Source: Dermatemys mawii
Taxonomy: Eukaryota > Chordata > Testudines > Dermatemydidae
Direction of reading: 5' to 3'
Length of the DNA stretch: 64,000 nucleotides
Assembly (NCBI GenBank): GCA_007922305.1
Contig: ML677343.1
Location: 29,331,915 to 29,395,914, forward strand
Both the position numbers and the translations under genes were made by a program. The stretch's first letter is position 1. Each line of letters begins with the position of its first letter. The notes beneath the pieces were generated by a model. It was given only the letters and a program-made list of their open reading frames with translations. It searched no databases and had not been told where the DNA came from. Below are positions 22,800 to 33,990 of the stretch, piece by piece.

Positions 22800-23775
22800 G
22801 CCCCTGTACGCCCGCAATGGCGTCCCTTGGGGCCCTCCAGGAATAAACCTCATCTAATAATAATTAAGAATAATATAATCTGTGGCATGGGTGTAACTCA
22901 GAAATACCAATTATAAATAATATACATCCCACATACTTAAATTAGAATTAACGCTCCTTTACTTAATGACTTAAAACATGGGGTATAAGAGACTAAGAGT
23001 AAATGTCACTACTAATTTAAATCCACAGGGGCAGTCGAATAAAATCAATGAACAAATATAATATACAATAATAACTTAAACTTATTTAATGGACATTTAC
23101 CCCATCACCGTTGTTTACCCCACCTTGCAGCGTACACTCCTCTGGATTTCAGAGTCCTAGGCTCTTGCCTGGGCCGCTGGAAGATCTGCTGGAAACAGCG
23201 CTCTGCTCGGTCTGTGGTTCCGTCTAGCCAAGGCAACAAACTATGAAACCCCACTGACGATTGGAGCTGGCCCCACCAGATGTCAGCAGCTCTGGGTCCT
23301 GGCTCGGTGGGAAGATCACTCTGCCTCTCCTCAGACTCAGACTCAGTCTCTGTCTCTCTGCCATGCTCCTTCGCTTGCAAGTACTTTCCCAGACCAGAGT
23401 GGGGGTTACTCACAGTCCTGCACTGCAGGTCCACCGCAGTCAGCTCTAGGCACAGCAACAGTCTGTGCTCTGGCTCCCGTTAAGCCACCCATAGCTTCTG
23501 AGGCTCCCTTCTTGATCAAAGCCCCTGCAGGCTCCCAGCAACAGCCCCCGGCTTCCTCGCAGCAGCTTCCGGTATGGACAGAACTCCACACCAGCAATCT
23601 CACTCCTCTTCCCAAAATGAAGTCCACCACCTGCTCTTCCTGCACCAGGAAGTTTCTCCCTCTTTCCCCAAGGCATCATGGGAGTTGCCGTCTCTAAGAT
23701 TGCAGCACACAGGCTTTTCCCCTGGAACACTCTCAATAAAGTTCAAAGGCCCCTCTAGTGAATGGGGCCTACACA
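22800..23775 (+). other. Possible LTR or other GC-rich repeat, unclassified
   Basis: An AT-rich left part (22850-23100) gives way abruptly to a GC-rich block with many CpG dinucleotides (23110-23700). An AATAAA at about 23735 lies about 35 bp before CCTACACAG. That AATAAA-near-the-end layout is LTR-like. No matching left terminus, target duplication or retroviral/Gag-Pol coding sequence was seen. CATCATGGGAGTTGCCG near 23675 resembles a common promoter-type TGGGARTTG word. Confidence 0.3.
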
Positions 23776-23792
23776 GTTAAAGCTGAAGTATT

Positions 23793-23880
23793 TTGGGTCA
23801 AGGACTGTCTTTTTGTTCTGTTTGTACAGTGCCTAGTCCTGGTCTAATACTGGGATTCCTAGGTGCTGGCATTCCTGGAT
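23793..23880 (+). mobile_element. MIR/L2-type 3' tail fragment
   Basis: AAGGACTGTCTTTTTGTTCT, GTACAGTGCCTAG and GGGATTCCTAGGTGCT in order make up the common sauropsid SINE/LINE tail also seen at 60465 and 61476. Confidence 0.65.
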
Positions 23881-23885
23881 AAATG

Positions 23886-25359
23886 ATAAAAAGGGAGAAA
23901 TCACCAACCTCCCATTCCAGAACCAGTAAATAAATCCCATTTTGTCTTAGTTGTTATTCAGTAGAAAAGCATCTCCAGCTGTAAGAAGCACGTTCTTCAG
24001 CAACTACACTGCAGCCCTCCAAACTCCAAGTTTTCAGCAGGGCACTAGACTGCTCAATACGTACACACAACCATAGTCTCTCACTTGTGCCTCTCTTCCC
24101 CTACATCCTTACAGCCACCTCACTATTCTGGAAAACTCAGTTTGGTTTTGTTTAATATATTGTCCCTGCACCAGCTGACCCTATTTATGGATGAGCAAAA
24201 CATCCACATGGTCTGATAAGTCATCCTTTTCATTGCAATACCTGTTAAAATCTCTAATTCTCAGATACTTGCTTCCATATTAGCAATATTATTACAAGAG
24301 CACCTCTGGATCCCTTTCAAGGATCTGTGCCCCTCGGTTGCTAGGGTCTGTAAAGGTAACACAGAAGACAATCTGTGCCCCAGAGAAGTCACAATCTACA
24401 CAACCAACAGGATGCAATAGGGAGATGAAATAGACCAGTAAGACAGTGGTAGGTTTGGAGAGTAATGTAAAAATAAAATGAACAGAGTTAGCAGAGACAT
24501 GGAAATCACAGCTCGCCACTTCATATTCAATATATTTTTTTCATTTCATTTGCTGAAAGAACCTAACCTCCACTGAGATTTATTTCTAAACCATATGTGT
24601 GAATTTTACAGCCCTTTGTTTTGCTTTGCAGGGGGAAAATTTAGAAGGACAACTAGCCATGGATGCTTGATTCCACAATGCATCCAAATGGAGAAAGATA
24701 CTGAAACTTGCAAGTCCAAGTCATTAAGGGTCTGATCCTGAGATGTACACCGTACTGAGATCCTACTGACTTCAACCGCTAAGAAGTGAAGGAAGAGGGG
24801 GGAAAGCATTTGGATTAACTGCATGAAAAGAGCCACATTAAAATGTAACCTTGTAGAGCCTTTGGAAACTAGACGTGGATGTTCCAGTTTAATTGGGTAG
24901 AATGTCTTTATATTCAAACAATGATTAGAAAACCCATATATGTAAGCCCCCTGGTACGTAGTTTATTATTCTGTTGTTTTCCCTTAGAAGAATATGGTTA
25001 TTCAGGAGTCCCTGGGAATTGTCTCTTATTGTATTTCATATTGAGCCCACTGCACAGCCCTTTGATTCTCAGCTTCTCAAAGTCAAAGAATTAGGGACAT
25101 ATAAGCATATCCCAACTGGACACCATGGCTGCTGCAGCTGAGGGTTGGACGCTTGCTGACTGACATTGCATTGTGGCACTGGCATGGAGTAAAACTAGAG
25201 ACGTCTTTCCTCCTTCCCTCCAGCTCAATGTTCCCTACTTAAGAGGGCTGGTGTCAAACGATGGCAGATGGTTATGTTGTGTGAGAACAGGCAAGGGACA
25301 GCAGGCCTCTAAGCTCAGTGTGTCTCTCTATCATGATGTTTTCCCTGCCATTTACCCAA
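23886..25359. other. Unassigned non-coding stretch
   Basis: One palindromic-core trace (CCTACTGACTTCAACCG at about 24760-24776) follows GGGTCTGATCCTGAGATG. Otherwise nothing is recognised. Confidence 0.4.
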
Positions 25360-26022
25360 TGTGACGAAGTCACACCAGAAGGATATAGGAGAGTGCTGGA
25401 AGGCAGGTATATCAGCCTCAGGATGTGCAGGTCCTTGTTCCCTGGATAGCCAAACAAAGGCTACTCCAGACCAATCAAGACACCTGGGGCCAATTAAGAA
25501 CCTTCTAGAAAGGAGTAGAAACAGCTAGCCTAATTGGGACACCTGAAGCCAGTCAGGGACTGGCTGAATCCAGATAAAAACCTCCCAGTTAGTCAGGTGG
25601 GCTGTGGGTGTCAGGAGCTATGGAAGGAGGTTGTGCTGTTGGTGAGACTGAGTGGTGGACAACATATCATCCAGAAGGAAGGAGGCCCTGAGGTGAGGGT
25701 GAAGTGGAATTTGAAGAAGCGGGGACTGCTGTGGGGAAGTAGCCCAGGGAACTGAACTGTGTTTTGTGGATAAAAGGTCATCCATCTTAGCTGATACGAT
25801 TAGGGTCCCTGGGCTGGAGCCCGGAGTAGAGGGCGGGCCCGGGCTCCCCCCCCTTTTTCCACCTCCCATACTGGCCTGTAATGAAGGTAACTCACTAGGT
25901 GGTGACTCTTGCCAATTATACTGAGAAAGGGAGGTCACTCTGGGGCCTAGATGAGTTTCTGAGGCCCCTAAATCTGCCAGGAAGCGCAGGACCCACAAGT
26001 ACAAACTTGGAGCTTTGTCACA
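25360..26022 (+). mobile_element. Solo-LTR-like or TIR-ended element
   Basis: It begins TGTGACGAAGTCACACC and ends GGAGCTTTGTCACA, so the termini are TG...CA and also inverted (GTGACRAAG-type). CCAA before and CCAG after could be a 4-bp duplication with one mismatch, which is weak. The 663-bp body has a GATAAAAACC TATA-like word near 25575 and GC-rich parts, but no protein. The size and ends fit a solo LTR; a DNA transposon cannot be excluded. The segment at 52091-52683 has similar ends. Confidence 0.5.
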
Positions 26023-26315
26023 CCAGTTAGCCCTGTATTGTGAGCCATAATTGCATAATGTGCACAAGAGAAATAATACAAAATAGCTCATGATGTGTCT
26101 CAAACTGTGAATAAAAGGGTATTAAATCCTCCCCAAACACAGTGGGACCATAACATTTCAAAGGGGACATTATTTAAAAAGTAATAAACCTCAGTGCATT
26201 CTGTTGTTCTTCAAGTCCAACTGTTATTTTGAAAACATGTTAGCTCAGCCATACTTCTGACCTATCGAGAAAACCCACTATCTAGCATGCAGTGAACCAG
26301 TGCTTAACACTTAAA

Positions 26316-26421
26316 CAGGTTTCAGAGGAGCAGCCGTGTTAGTCTGTGTCAGTAAAAAGAACAGAAGTACTTGTGGCACCTTAGAGACTAACAAATTTAT
26401 TTCAGCATAAGCTTTCGTAGG
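26316..26421 (-). mobile_element. Penelope-like element terminal fragment
   Basis: CAGCCGTGTTAGTCTGTGTC, CTTGTGGCACCTTAGAGACT and TTCAGCATAAGCTTTCGTAG match the left half of the copy at 12184 almost word for word. This copy lacks the right terminal GGGACCAACACAGC block and stops after CTTTCGTAGG. Confidence 0.65.
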
Positions 26422-26426
26422 AGTCC

Positions 26427-26969
26427 TGCTGGCCCCATCTCCGAAGCACAGCTGAATGATATGGATACACCTCCTGATTCTGGATTGGCTGCCAACTGAA
26501 AACTGGGTCCCTTTTTTAAAAAAACCCTCATTTTCCAGCCATGAGTGGACAACAGAACAATTATTCCAGGGACCAATTCTATTTCCGCTCCCCACCATGC
26601 TATGTTCCCAAGCACTTTCGTTTATGGAGGCAGGGATCATGTCGTCATTGTAAAAGAACACAATGGATAAGGAATCTGCCTCTGACAAAAAGCAGAGCTC
26701 CACATTCCTGGGCTATTTTGATGTTTATCTTTAATATAGTAAGGTGCTCACATACTAAGCTAATGAGCGCCACAGAAATGCAAATAACTGTAAAACAAGG
26801 GGTAGATTTGCTGGTATGCTCCAGCTGTTTTACACCAGTCCTTTGGTGCAAATCAGTTATCAATCTGGTTTAACCAGCCAGTTTATCCAGTTTGGGGTGA
26901 CTTTACTTCTCCAGATCAGCACAAAGCAGCCAGAGCATACTGGTGAATCTTGCCCTAAATACATGTGAT
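26427..26969. other. Unassigned non-coding stretch
   Basis: No recognisable repeat. The frames (up to 130 codons, 26311-26703 minus) run into the Penelope-like fragment and have no domain signature. Confidence 0.4.
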
Positions 26970-27025
26970 AACATAGGAATCGTTGCACTACATCAGACCC
27001 AAGGTCCACCAAGTTCCATGTCTCC
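26970..27025 (-). mobile_element. CR1-type LINE 3' UTR scrap
   Basis: ATAGGAATCGTTGCACTAC, CATCAGACCCAAGGTCCACC resembles the CR1 3' UTR block seen at 57850-57895 (ACTGGGTCAGACCAAAGGTC). Confidence 0.55.
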
Positions 27026-27059
27026 AAAACACTGTGCAAACAAACTGATCCATACTACA

Positions 27060-27185
27060 CCAGTGTGAGTCATTAAATACCCATTTGACAGATGGAGAAA
27101 TAGATGTTGAAGTCAAGTGATCTCGCCAAAGCTATGCAGTGAGAATCTGGCTGAGGTGACATGAGATCTCCTCCTTGCCAGCTTT
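27060..27185 (-). mobile_element. MIR-type SINE, reverse orientation
   Basis: ATACCCATTTGACAGATGGA, GAAATAG and AGTGATCTCGCCAAAGC, then ATGCAGTGAGAATCTGGC, form a degraded reverse MIR core. Confidence 0.6.
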
Positions 27186-27859
27186 ACGTTGAGTTCAGTG
27201 GGCAATGTTGCTTTCAGAGCCACCAAGAATGAAGAAACATGTTTCTTGTGTTATCAAATCATGACAAATATTAAATATTAAAACTGAAGGTGGCTTTCTT
27301 TTTTCTTTTTGGTAAAGTCTGTGTCTGTAATTTCTTATGCCGTTATTTACGAAACAGCATTGGGACCTTGTTATGAAAGCAGGCGTTTGTTATTGGGTTA
27401 ATTTAAATGACATAACAGAGGGAGATTTTGTGGCCTGGGAAAAAATAAACAGCAATGAAAATGTCACTTATTTCTATTATTGTTTTGACCCAATGAGAAT
27501 TAATGTCAGATACGTGAATGGCTTCATGGTGAAATTCCTTGAAGAGTATGTGACCTTGGTTCACATTGCAGCATTTGCCTTGTTACTAACTATTGGCTCT
27601 CAAAGTCAGAACCTTAGATGATGTAATAGTCAGACATAAGCCAACTTCAGAGCAGTTGCAATTTCCTTCCAGGAAATAAAAGAATCTTTCCCCATCCTCT
27701 TGTAAATGCCATTTCCAAATCATCTTGCCAAGGAGAGATGCTGTTCAAGGCATGTCAATAATCATGGATTGCTGTATGTGTCCATGGGTTTTACTACATA
27801 CTAGCCAGACACATAAATCTATCATCTGCCCTGGAACAAAGAGAGAAAACAAATATATG
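27186..27859. other. Unassigned non-coding stretch
   Basis: A 94-codon frame at 27337-27621 has no recognised motif, splice context or homologue that I can name. No TE is visible. Confidence 0.35.
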
Positions 27860-28561
27860 AACACCTACAGGATGATGGAAACATGAGCCTGGGATTACAA
27901 AGAGCAAGTCATGCCAGATGAGTTTTATTCTTTATTTTCTTTTAAATAAAATTATGAAAGTAAAAATTATTGAATTAGCAGATGGCAGGACACCAGTAGA
28001 CATAATGGACCAGCCCACTTGGACTTTCTTCTTCTTTGATTCTCAGCTCTTTGTCCTGAGCATGTCTCTTAACATAATACAGAGCCAGCACAACTGCCCG
28101 AAATTACCCCAGCTGCCAACAGCCTCAAGGAAGTGCTTTGGTAGCTGGAGTTCAGTAGAGTTGGCAACAGGGAAGACTAGTGCTGTAGAAATCTCAGGAT
28201 TGGCTCTATGCTGCCAGATGATCTCCATGAAATGGATTGCCCCTCCTATGGCAGGTACGCTGGCTTTAATTGGCCAGCTGTGAAGTGTACAACAACACCA
28301 GCGATCTGGGTAAATCTGTCTGGATTTTAGTGAAGCATTTGATAGCCTCGTAAAATGTTGAAAGATTGATCTAAACTGGTCTGGATATAAGCACTCATCT
28401 GTGGTCTCCTACCTGGCTGAAGTATTATAAATGAGATAATTATAAAAGGCAGTATATCAGATTGGGGGGCGATGTTGCAAAGGAATTGGAGTTAAATCTA
28501 CATTTATTTAATGTGTTCACTAATAATGGAAGAAGAGGCAAACATGTTAATTACATTTGCA

Positions 28562-28608
28562 GACAAATGAGAAATATTACAAACATCAGTGAAGACACAG
28601 GAATAAAA
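28562..28608 (+). repeat. First copy of a 47-bp duplication next to the gap
   Basis: The 47 bases before the N run are identical to 28619-28665 after it. This is the pattern of unmerged overlapping contig ends rather than a biological repeat. Confidence 0.9.
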
Positions 28609-28618
28609 NNNNNNNNNN
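28609..28618. other. Assembly gap (10 N)
   Basis: Ten consecutive N. The size is probably a placeholder, so the true distance is unknown and may be negative. Confidence 0.99.
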
Positions 28619-28665
28619 GACAAATGAGAAATATTACAAACATCAGTGAAGACACAGGAATAAAA
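28619..28665 (+). repeat. Second copy of the 47-bp duplication next to the gap
   Basis: Base-for-base copy of 28562-28608. Removing one copy and the N run would restore a plausible LINE sequence. Confidence 0.9.
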
Positions 28666-29230
28666 CATGGAACCTAGAAATCCTGACAGGAAATAAAACA
28701 TGTTTTGTCCTAAAAGAAAACAGCTAGTTAACACAAATCAAGAGCCTAAACACATTGATGCAGAAATAAATATAAGACAGATAGCGGACAGAGAATTTGA
28801 TCTGAGCTTGTCATGTGATATGGCAGCAAAAATAAGTCAAATGTGATTTAGAGGCTCAATAGGCAGAGATGGAATATCATGCCAGAGGGGGTGAAAGCTT
28901 GTCTGAACAGAGTACCGGTGAGACAATACATATAACAGTGTGTTCCATTATGACTGCATCAGTATTGGGAAGATATCAACAAACTAAAGGGAATTCAGAG
29001 AAGAGTAGTAAAAATGATGAACAGTCTAGAGGGTTTGATTTATGAGAAAAGATTAAAAGAACTATGTATAACTTGGCCAAATTATGACTAGGAGATGATG
29101 TGATGATTGTCTACATGTGCGGTATATGAATGTTGTAAAACATGAAGGAAGGAAAGGAATTGTTTGATTGGCATAAAGGGAAGTTTAGGAGATGAAATTA
29201 AGCAAATGAAAATTTTGAATGAATAATAGG

Positions 29231-31059
29231 AACATGTCCTAATTGTAAACTCTATTCAATTTTGCACAGATTTTACACATCTTGTATAAGTTGGTCAGAA
29301 CAAAACATTTCAACATGAGAAACCTTCTTGGATCTCCGTGATTAAGGAGATTGGCTCATAACGCTTCTCTGAGTGAAGCAAGTAGCAAAAACAATCAATA
29401 ACAAACTTAATGGAAAGGAATTAGATCTCTCTGTTTATTGGTGCAGCAGATCAACAATTTATGAAAGTCCTGCCAAGAGCTAGTTATTAAAAATGTACTG
29501 AATGCACCCAAAAAGCTCTCAGTCTCAAATGCGTATGTGTGTCTGTATGCTAATGGCTGCATTCCCGTACTTTCGGTGTTCCAAAATATTTCAGCACAAA
29601 CTCTGCCAGCATGAATTGCTTGTGCACGTTAATAGCAAGAGTATTAGGAAACTGACAAAAGAGGAAAACATCTTGATGTATTATCTCAGTTCAAACTTCT
29701 GGTGATGTATGATGGGCAGTTAGGGTCAGATTTTTAAAGTGGCTTCATCCAGACTTACAAATTATGGGCCCAAGTTTGGGCACATAATTTTATTGCAAGT
29801 GTGACTTGCACCTTAGCTATGTGTTGGTATCTATGTATTAGTCTTAGTGTTTAAAACTCAATAGTGCCCAAATGCCCCATTGGGTGAGATGTCAAATACC
29901 GAGTTGATGGAAAAATTAAAGATTATTTGGGAGAAATAACAGGAAATAAATACAACGTGTGGAAGTCACATTAAAAGCTATACAATCCATGGCACTATTT
30001 ACACACCTATAAATACACTTTTTCCCAAAGCCCCTCTATATAAATTAAAATCACCTATTGCTTCAGTTGTCTCCCCTGCACCTTCTTGACAGCCTAGGTC
30101 ACTATCCTATACCCATTTTGGAGAGTTTATAATTATGAAATGGCACCAAGAAAATGTCTATGTATATTACAGTCCTGTATGTTAGAATGTTGTAGTTTTA
30201 TAGTTAAAGTAATTTTAAAATGAAATATTTTAAAATACTTTAAAAAATCAGACAATATACATGTTAATTTAATATTAAATTTACAATATTTTTAAACAGT
30301 CTGATTTTTTTCAGAGGGACTGAGAATCTAGAATCCCCACTGAAGTCAAAGTGGTGGATTGATAGTGCCCAACACTTCTGCAGATCTGTCTGTATTAATT
30401 TAGGTGTATAGCTTTGGTCACTCCATTTTGAACATTTGAGGCCTGTACTTTTAAGCAAGGAATTCTTTGTTCATGTTCCAGGATTGCTGCAGCCCTGTGA
30501 AATGGTGGTAATTGGTTTCATTTCATCTAGGCTGATTATGTCAAGACTGAACATTTTCATATTTCAGAGAGTGTTATGATTTTAAAAATCACAAACAGGA
30601 AAGTATTCATATACATGGAGCTCTTGATGTGCACTACATTATCCACTTAAAATCACATTTCAGAACTAAGCTGTAAACACTTGGATGAAAGAACTGGACA
30701 CTTCTATTGACACCTAACAGTGGGGTTTTGTTTAATTGGCCAACTTGGCTTTGGCATGTAACTTTCCCCTCTGTTCTACCTATATTCTATCATTTGAACT
30801 TAGGATGGAATGTATTTTTTGTCTTTATGCCGGAAAAAAGAGGAAATCATATTACAATGGATAAATAAATACATTCACTAAAAAATGCTGATTGAGTTCT
30901 AAACCAAATGAATGCTCCAAATTAGATTCTTTTAAACTGCGATTTTTATTTTTATTCTTTGGTTGGGAGTTTAGTCAATTTCCACCCATACTGACTATAG
31001 CTTATTTAAAGCTGAAATGCAAAAAAGCTTTTATCTATCAAGACTTTAATTAAAGATTA
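29231..31059. other. Unassigned AT-rich stretch
   Basis: Long AT-rich intergenic or intronic sequence, especially 30150-30310. No gene or confidently assigned TE. Confidence 0.4.
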
Positions 31060-31125
31060 ATTAAATATTTGCACAGTGCTTTGAAGACATAAAAACACTT
31101 TGTAAGTAGTAAGTGTATAAACACA
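31060..31125 (+). mobile_element. MIR/L2-type tail scrap
   Basis: TTTGCACAGTGCTTTGAAGA, then AACACTTTGTAAGTAG, matches the common SINE tail that predicts a small interval ending in TAAGTG. Confidence 0.5.
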
Positions 31126-31380
31126 CGAGTTTGTTTCTCCTGCAATGATAGCATCAGGAATATTAAGTACAAGTCTGGGATTCATGAAGCTTCCACTGAA
31201 TCAAGTAGAGGGCTCATTGTCAGAATTCCTAACAGAGCTTATGACACCAACAGAGAAACCCAGAGCCCTGGTCTCAGGACTTGAAACTACATAAAGGTGA
31301 TTTGTAATATATTCTGTGAGGCTGAAATCCATCCTGGCTTGAAGGGATTTATACAAGATCCTCCCACAAATTAGACCTTA

Positions 31381-31648
31381 GGGTAGGGCTACACTACCTG
31401 CTGGACTGGCAGGTAGCGCTCGATGTATTGGGGATCGATTTATCACGTCTCATCTAGTTGCGATAAATCGATCCCCGAATCGACTTCAGTACTCCACCTT
31501 GGCAAGAGGAATAAGTGGAGTAGACGGGGGAGTGGCCATGGTCGACTCGCCACTTTGGGGACGGCCAGCTAACTTGACTTAAGATTGAATAAATTGCGTA
31601 TCTTAGGTTGACACACACACACCCCTGCCCCGTAGTGTAGCCCAGCCC
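31381..31648 (+). mobile_element. PIF/Harbinger-like MITE, copy 1
   Basis: The left end GGGTAGGGCTACACTACC and right end GTAGTGTAGCCCAGCCC are inverted repeats. TTA at 31378-31380 and 31649-31651 is a 3-bp target duplication typical of PIF/Harbinger. The interior has a second palindrome, CGATTTATCAC against GCGATAAATCG (about 31436-31469). The same family lies in reverse at 54904-55191. A CA run near 31605-31620 replaces part of the right arm. Confidence 0.75.
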
Positions 31649-31734
31649 TTAGTCTGGGGCCACGTAGGAGGAGGGGATTGGCAAAGATGTGGGAAGAGGG
31701 TTGCACACCATCTATCAGTGTCTGTGCCAGCCCC

Positions 31735-31960
31735 AGAAATAAAAGGTGGGTGTCAGCATTTCAATAGTGAATGAGAGAGTGAAGTGAGAGGCAGTGAAGG
31801 GATAGGCCGTGAAGGGTCTTGAAAGCAAAAACAGCTAGCTTGTGTTTTGATGTACTAGAGAAGGGAGGGAGCCTATAGTGGGATTCAAAGAGAGGGATGA
31901 TGTGCTTAAAGCAACTGACTAAGAGAATCATCTTTGTGGCAGCATTCTGCACAAAGTACT
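31735..31960 (-). mobile_element. L2-like LINE reverse-transcriptase relic
   Basis: The minus-strand frame 31952-31761 starts MQNAATKMILL and continues with HIIPLFES, KLAVFAFKTLHGL. This is the QNAA...HI-PL...FK-LHGL pattern of the C-terminal part of L2-type LINE proteins. Only about 60 codons are open. Confidence 0.6.
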
Positions 31961-32665
31961 GGAAACCTCATAAGTGCTTCCTTTCATTACATTTTGATCC
32001 TGCTTTCTATTGAGGTTTGAATAAGTTTTCCATAGATTTCTGATAAGCATCTGAATTTTTTAACAGTTTAGCAAAACCTCCAAGCTACATTTGAGGTTCA
32101 CCTGTCATTAATTGTAAAAGAGCACTTTGATTTACATTTCTTCCAGAGCACAAATATTCCATGAAAAAAAATCACAGAATTTGAGAAGCAAGAGAGAGAG
32201 AGAGTAATAGAGAAATCTGTTCCTCATTTTAATTTTATATATTTCATATGGGATGCAAAACATTTATTCCATAGTAATTGCAGATGTTAGCCTGAGACTA
32301 ATAATGTAGCTGGCAATAGCTTTATTGCTTTGCCACCAAAAGCTTCCCAGTAGCAATAAAAAGATAACAGAAACAATGGTTTCAACACATTCATATGTGT
32401 TGTTACTCTGGAAGCACTTAGGCTTCTGATCTATCATGTAGACTTTTACCAAGTGTGTGTGAAGTCCAAACACTGTCATACCAGTGTTTAAAAAAAATTA
32501 TTCTGGTATTCCTTTTTAATCAAGCAAGCTCATAAATTTTCAGACAAATTCTTCCTTTCTTAAGATTGTACTGCTGCTTACTGTGTATTTTTAAAACAAA
32601 GCAGATATTTTTAGACTTTCAATTTTTTGACCCACTTATTAATTAGATTAGATTTACTAAACTAC
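31961..32665. other. Unassigned non-coding stretch
   Basis: AT-rich with a short GA run near 32190-32205. Nothing recognised. Confidence 0.4.
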
Positions 32666-32667
32666 AA

Positions 32668-32745
32668 TTTAGGGGTCTAATCCAAAATTTACTGAAGTCA
32701 GGGGAAAGGGTCTCTGACTTCAATTCCTTTTGATCAAGCTCTAAT
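32668..32745. repeat. Palindromic repeat with inverted TGATC/CTGAAGTCA words
   Basis: GTCTAATCCAAAATTTACTG followed by AAGTCAGG and, mirrored, TGACTTCAATTCC, TTTTGATCAAG. Variant of the recurring palindromic core, with a pattern like that at 55811-55867. Confidence 0.5.
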
Positions 32746-33789
32746 TGAATAATATGAATGTAAATGGGATATAAAAGAAAATACATTTTATAATCCACCC
32801 ATGCAGTGTGGGATGTTCTCAGTGATCATTTTATATTCCAGACAAGATCACTTTCATATTATTGTGCCTTCAAAGTACCACAGTTTTGTGATATTTTTCA
32901 TAAGCAAATGGTATCACACAGCCTGATTAAATCGATGCGTCTGTAGTATCTTGCAGTTCCTGACATAGCTTTCTAATGGCTATATTTTGCTCCAACAGTA
33001 CCTTTTGAAATTTTAGATGTAAATTAATAATAATGATTTTTTAAAAAGAATGCTTGTTTTTTGCCAAGTTAGCTTGTACCCTTTATCTAATGATAAAAGA
33101 AACTGCTCCGACGATGGTCGAAGAAAATAATTTATGGATAACATTTATGAAAACATTTCATACAAGGATACATTTTCAGCTAGTTATACTGTATGAAGAG
33201 CAGAGCTCATCTAAAATGTCATCAGATCCCTAAGATGGAATTTTCTTATGTTACAATTTAGGCTTTCCAATCATTCCTTTCTAACCCAGCTGTCATACAA
33301 AGGAACCTTATTCTCTTTCCATCTGTTGTTATATATTTATGCGTCTGATACTGTAGCATGAGATTAGGAAACTTTTATTTGTAAAAGGACTCAGGGTTGG
33401 GGTTTTCGTATATATTCCATGTGGCAAAGAAGTCATTTTTTGTATAGATATTTGCTGAAAGCAATAAATAATTGTTTCATGTTGTGCATCATCTCTATTC
33501 TGCTTAGCCCCAGAATCCATATCTATCTAGTATATATACATATATATGTATTTTCTTAAAGTGTCACTGAATTTAAACTGGAAATGACAAGCACTGAATT
33601 AATGACAATCTTCAAATAAACAGATGAGTAATGTATGGTTTCTAGCTTCACAGATAACAATCTTGCCTTTGCTTTTTGCCCAGAAACAGGAATGATCTGA
33701 ATCTCATGGAGACTTGTACCTCACATTTTTTCCATCATCTGCACTGCTCCGTGGTTGGTTTTACCTGGCTTTCTGTGGAGCTCACAATA
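32746..33789. other. Unassigned AT-rich stretch
   Basis: Contains a TATATA-type run at about 33530-33550. No coding signature. Confidence 0.4.
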
Positions 33790-33990
33790 TGTTGAATCAT
33801 TTGTCCGGCACTTAAGATGTTCAAAGGGTTATACAGACATTAGTTAATTAATTCCTTGTGAGGTAAGTGAGTTTGCATAGCTATCCCCATTTTACACCTA
33901 GAGAAACTCAAACTCAGAAGGTGAAGTTACTTGCCCCAGGCAAGAGAATGAATCAATGGCAGAGCCAGGTTTAGAACTCAGGATTACTTG
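33790..33990 (-). mobile_element. MIR-type SINE, reverse orientation
   Basis: CATTTGTCCGGCACTTAAGA, TTAATTAATTCCTTGTGAGG, ATCCCCATTTTACACCTAGA, GAAGTTACTTGCCCCAGGC and AGCCAGGTTTAGAACTCAGG run in the order of a reverse-complement MIR with its 3' tail. It is the most complete MIR-like copy here. Confidence 0.8.

Larger units (their letters stand above)
27860..29230 (+). mobile_element. Ancient CR1/L3-like LINE, plus strand, interrupted
   Basis: The reverse transcriptase is readable in scattered pieces. There is a CAAGTCATGCCAGA block (about 27905-27918, an S-C-x-T-N-type region) and LDFSEAFD (28320-28343, the FxxAFD box). LITFADK lies at about 28546-28566, where FADD is expected, and INKLKGIQRRVVKMM followed by YEKRLKEL at about 28977-29060, typical of the C-terminal CR1 domain. 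Stops and frameshifts occur throughout. A block at about 28005-28318 has no LINE similarity, and 28609-28618 is an assembly gap. Ends are approximate. Confidence 0.7.

Noticed and set aside
23105..23740. CpG-richer block considered as a CpG-island promoter
   Set aside because: CpG density is moderate, no exon or transcript follows, and an AATAAA lies at the far end. A repeat-type explanation is at least as good.
27337..27621. A 94-codon frame with an apparently protein-like composition
   Set aside because: No conserved motif or exon-like boundaries. It lies in unassigned DNA between a MIR and a LINE relic.
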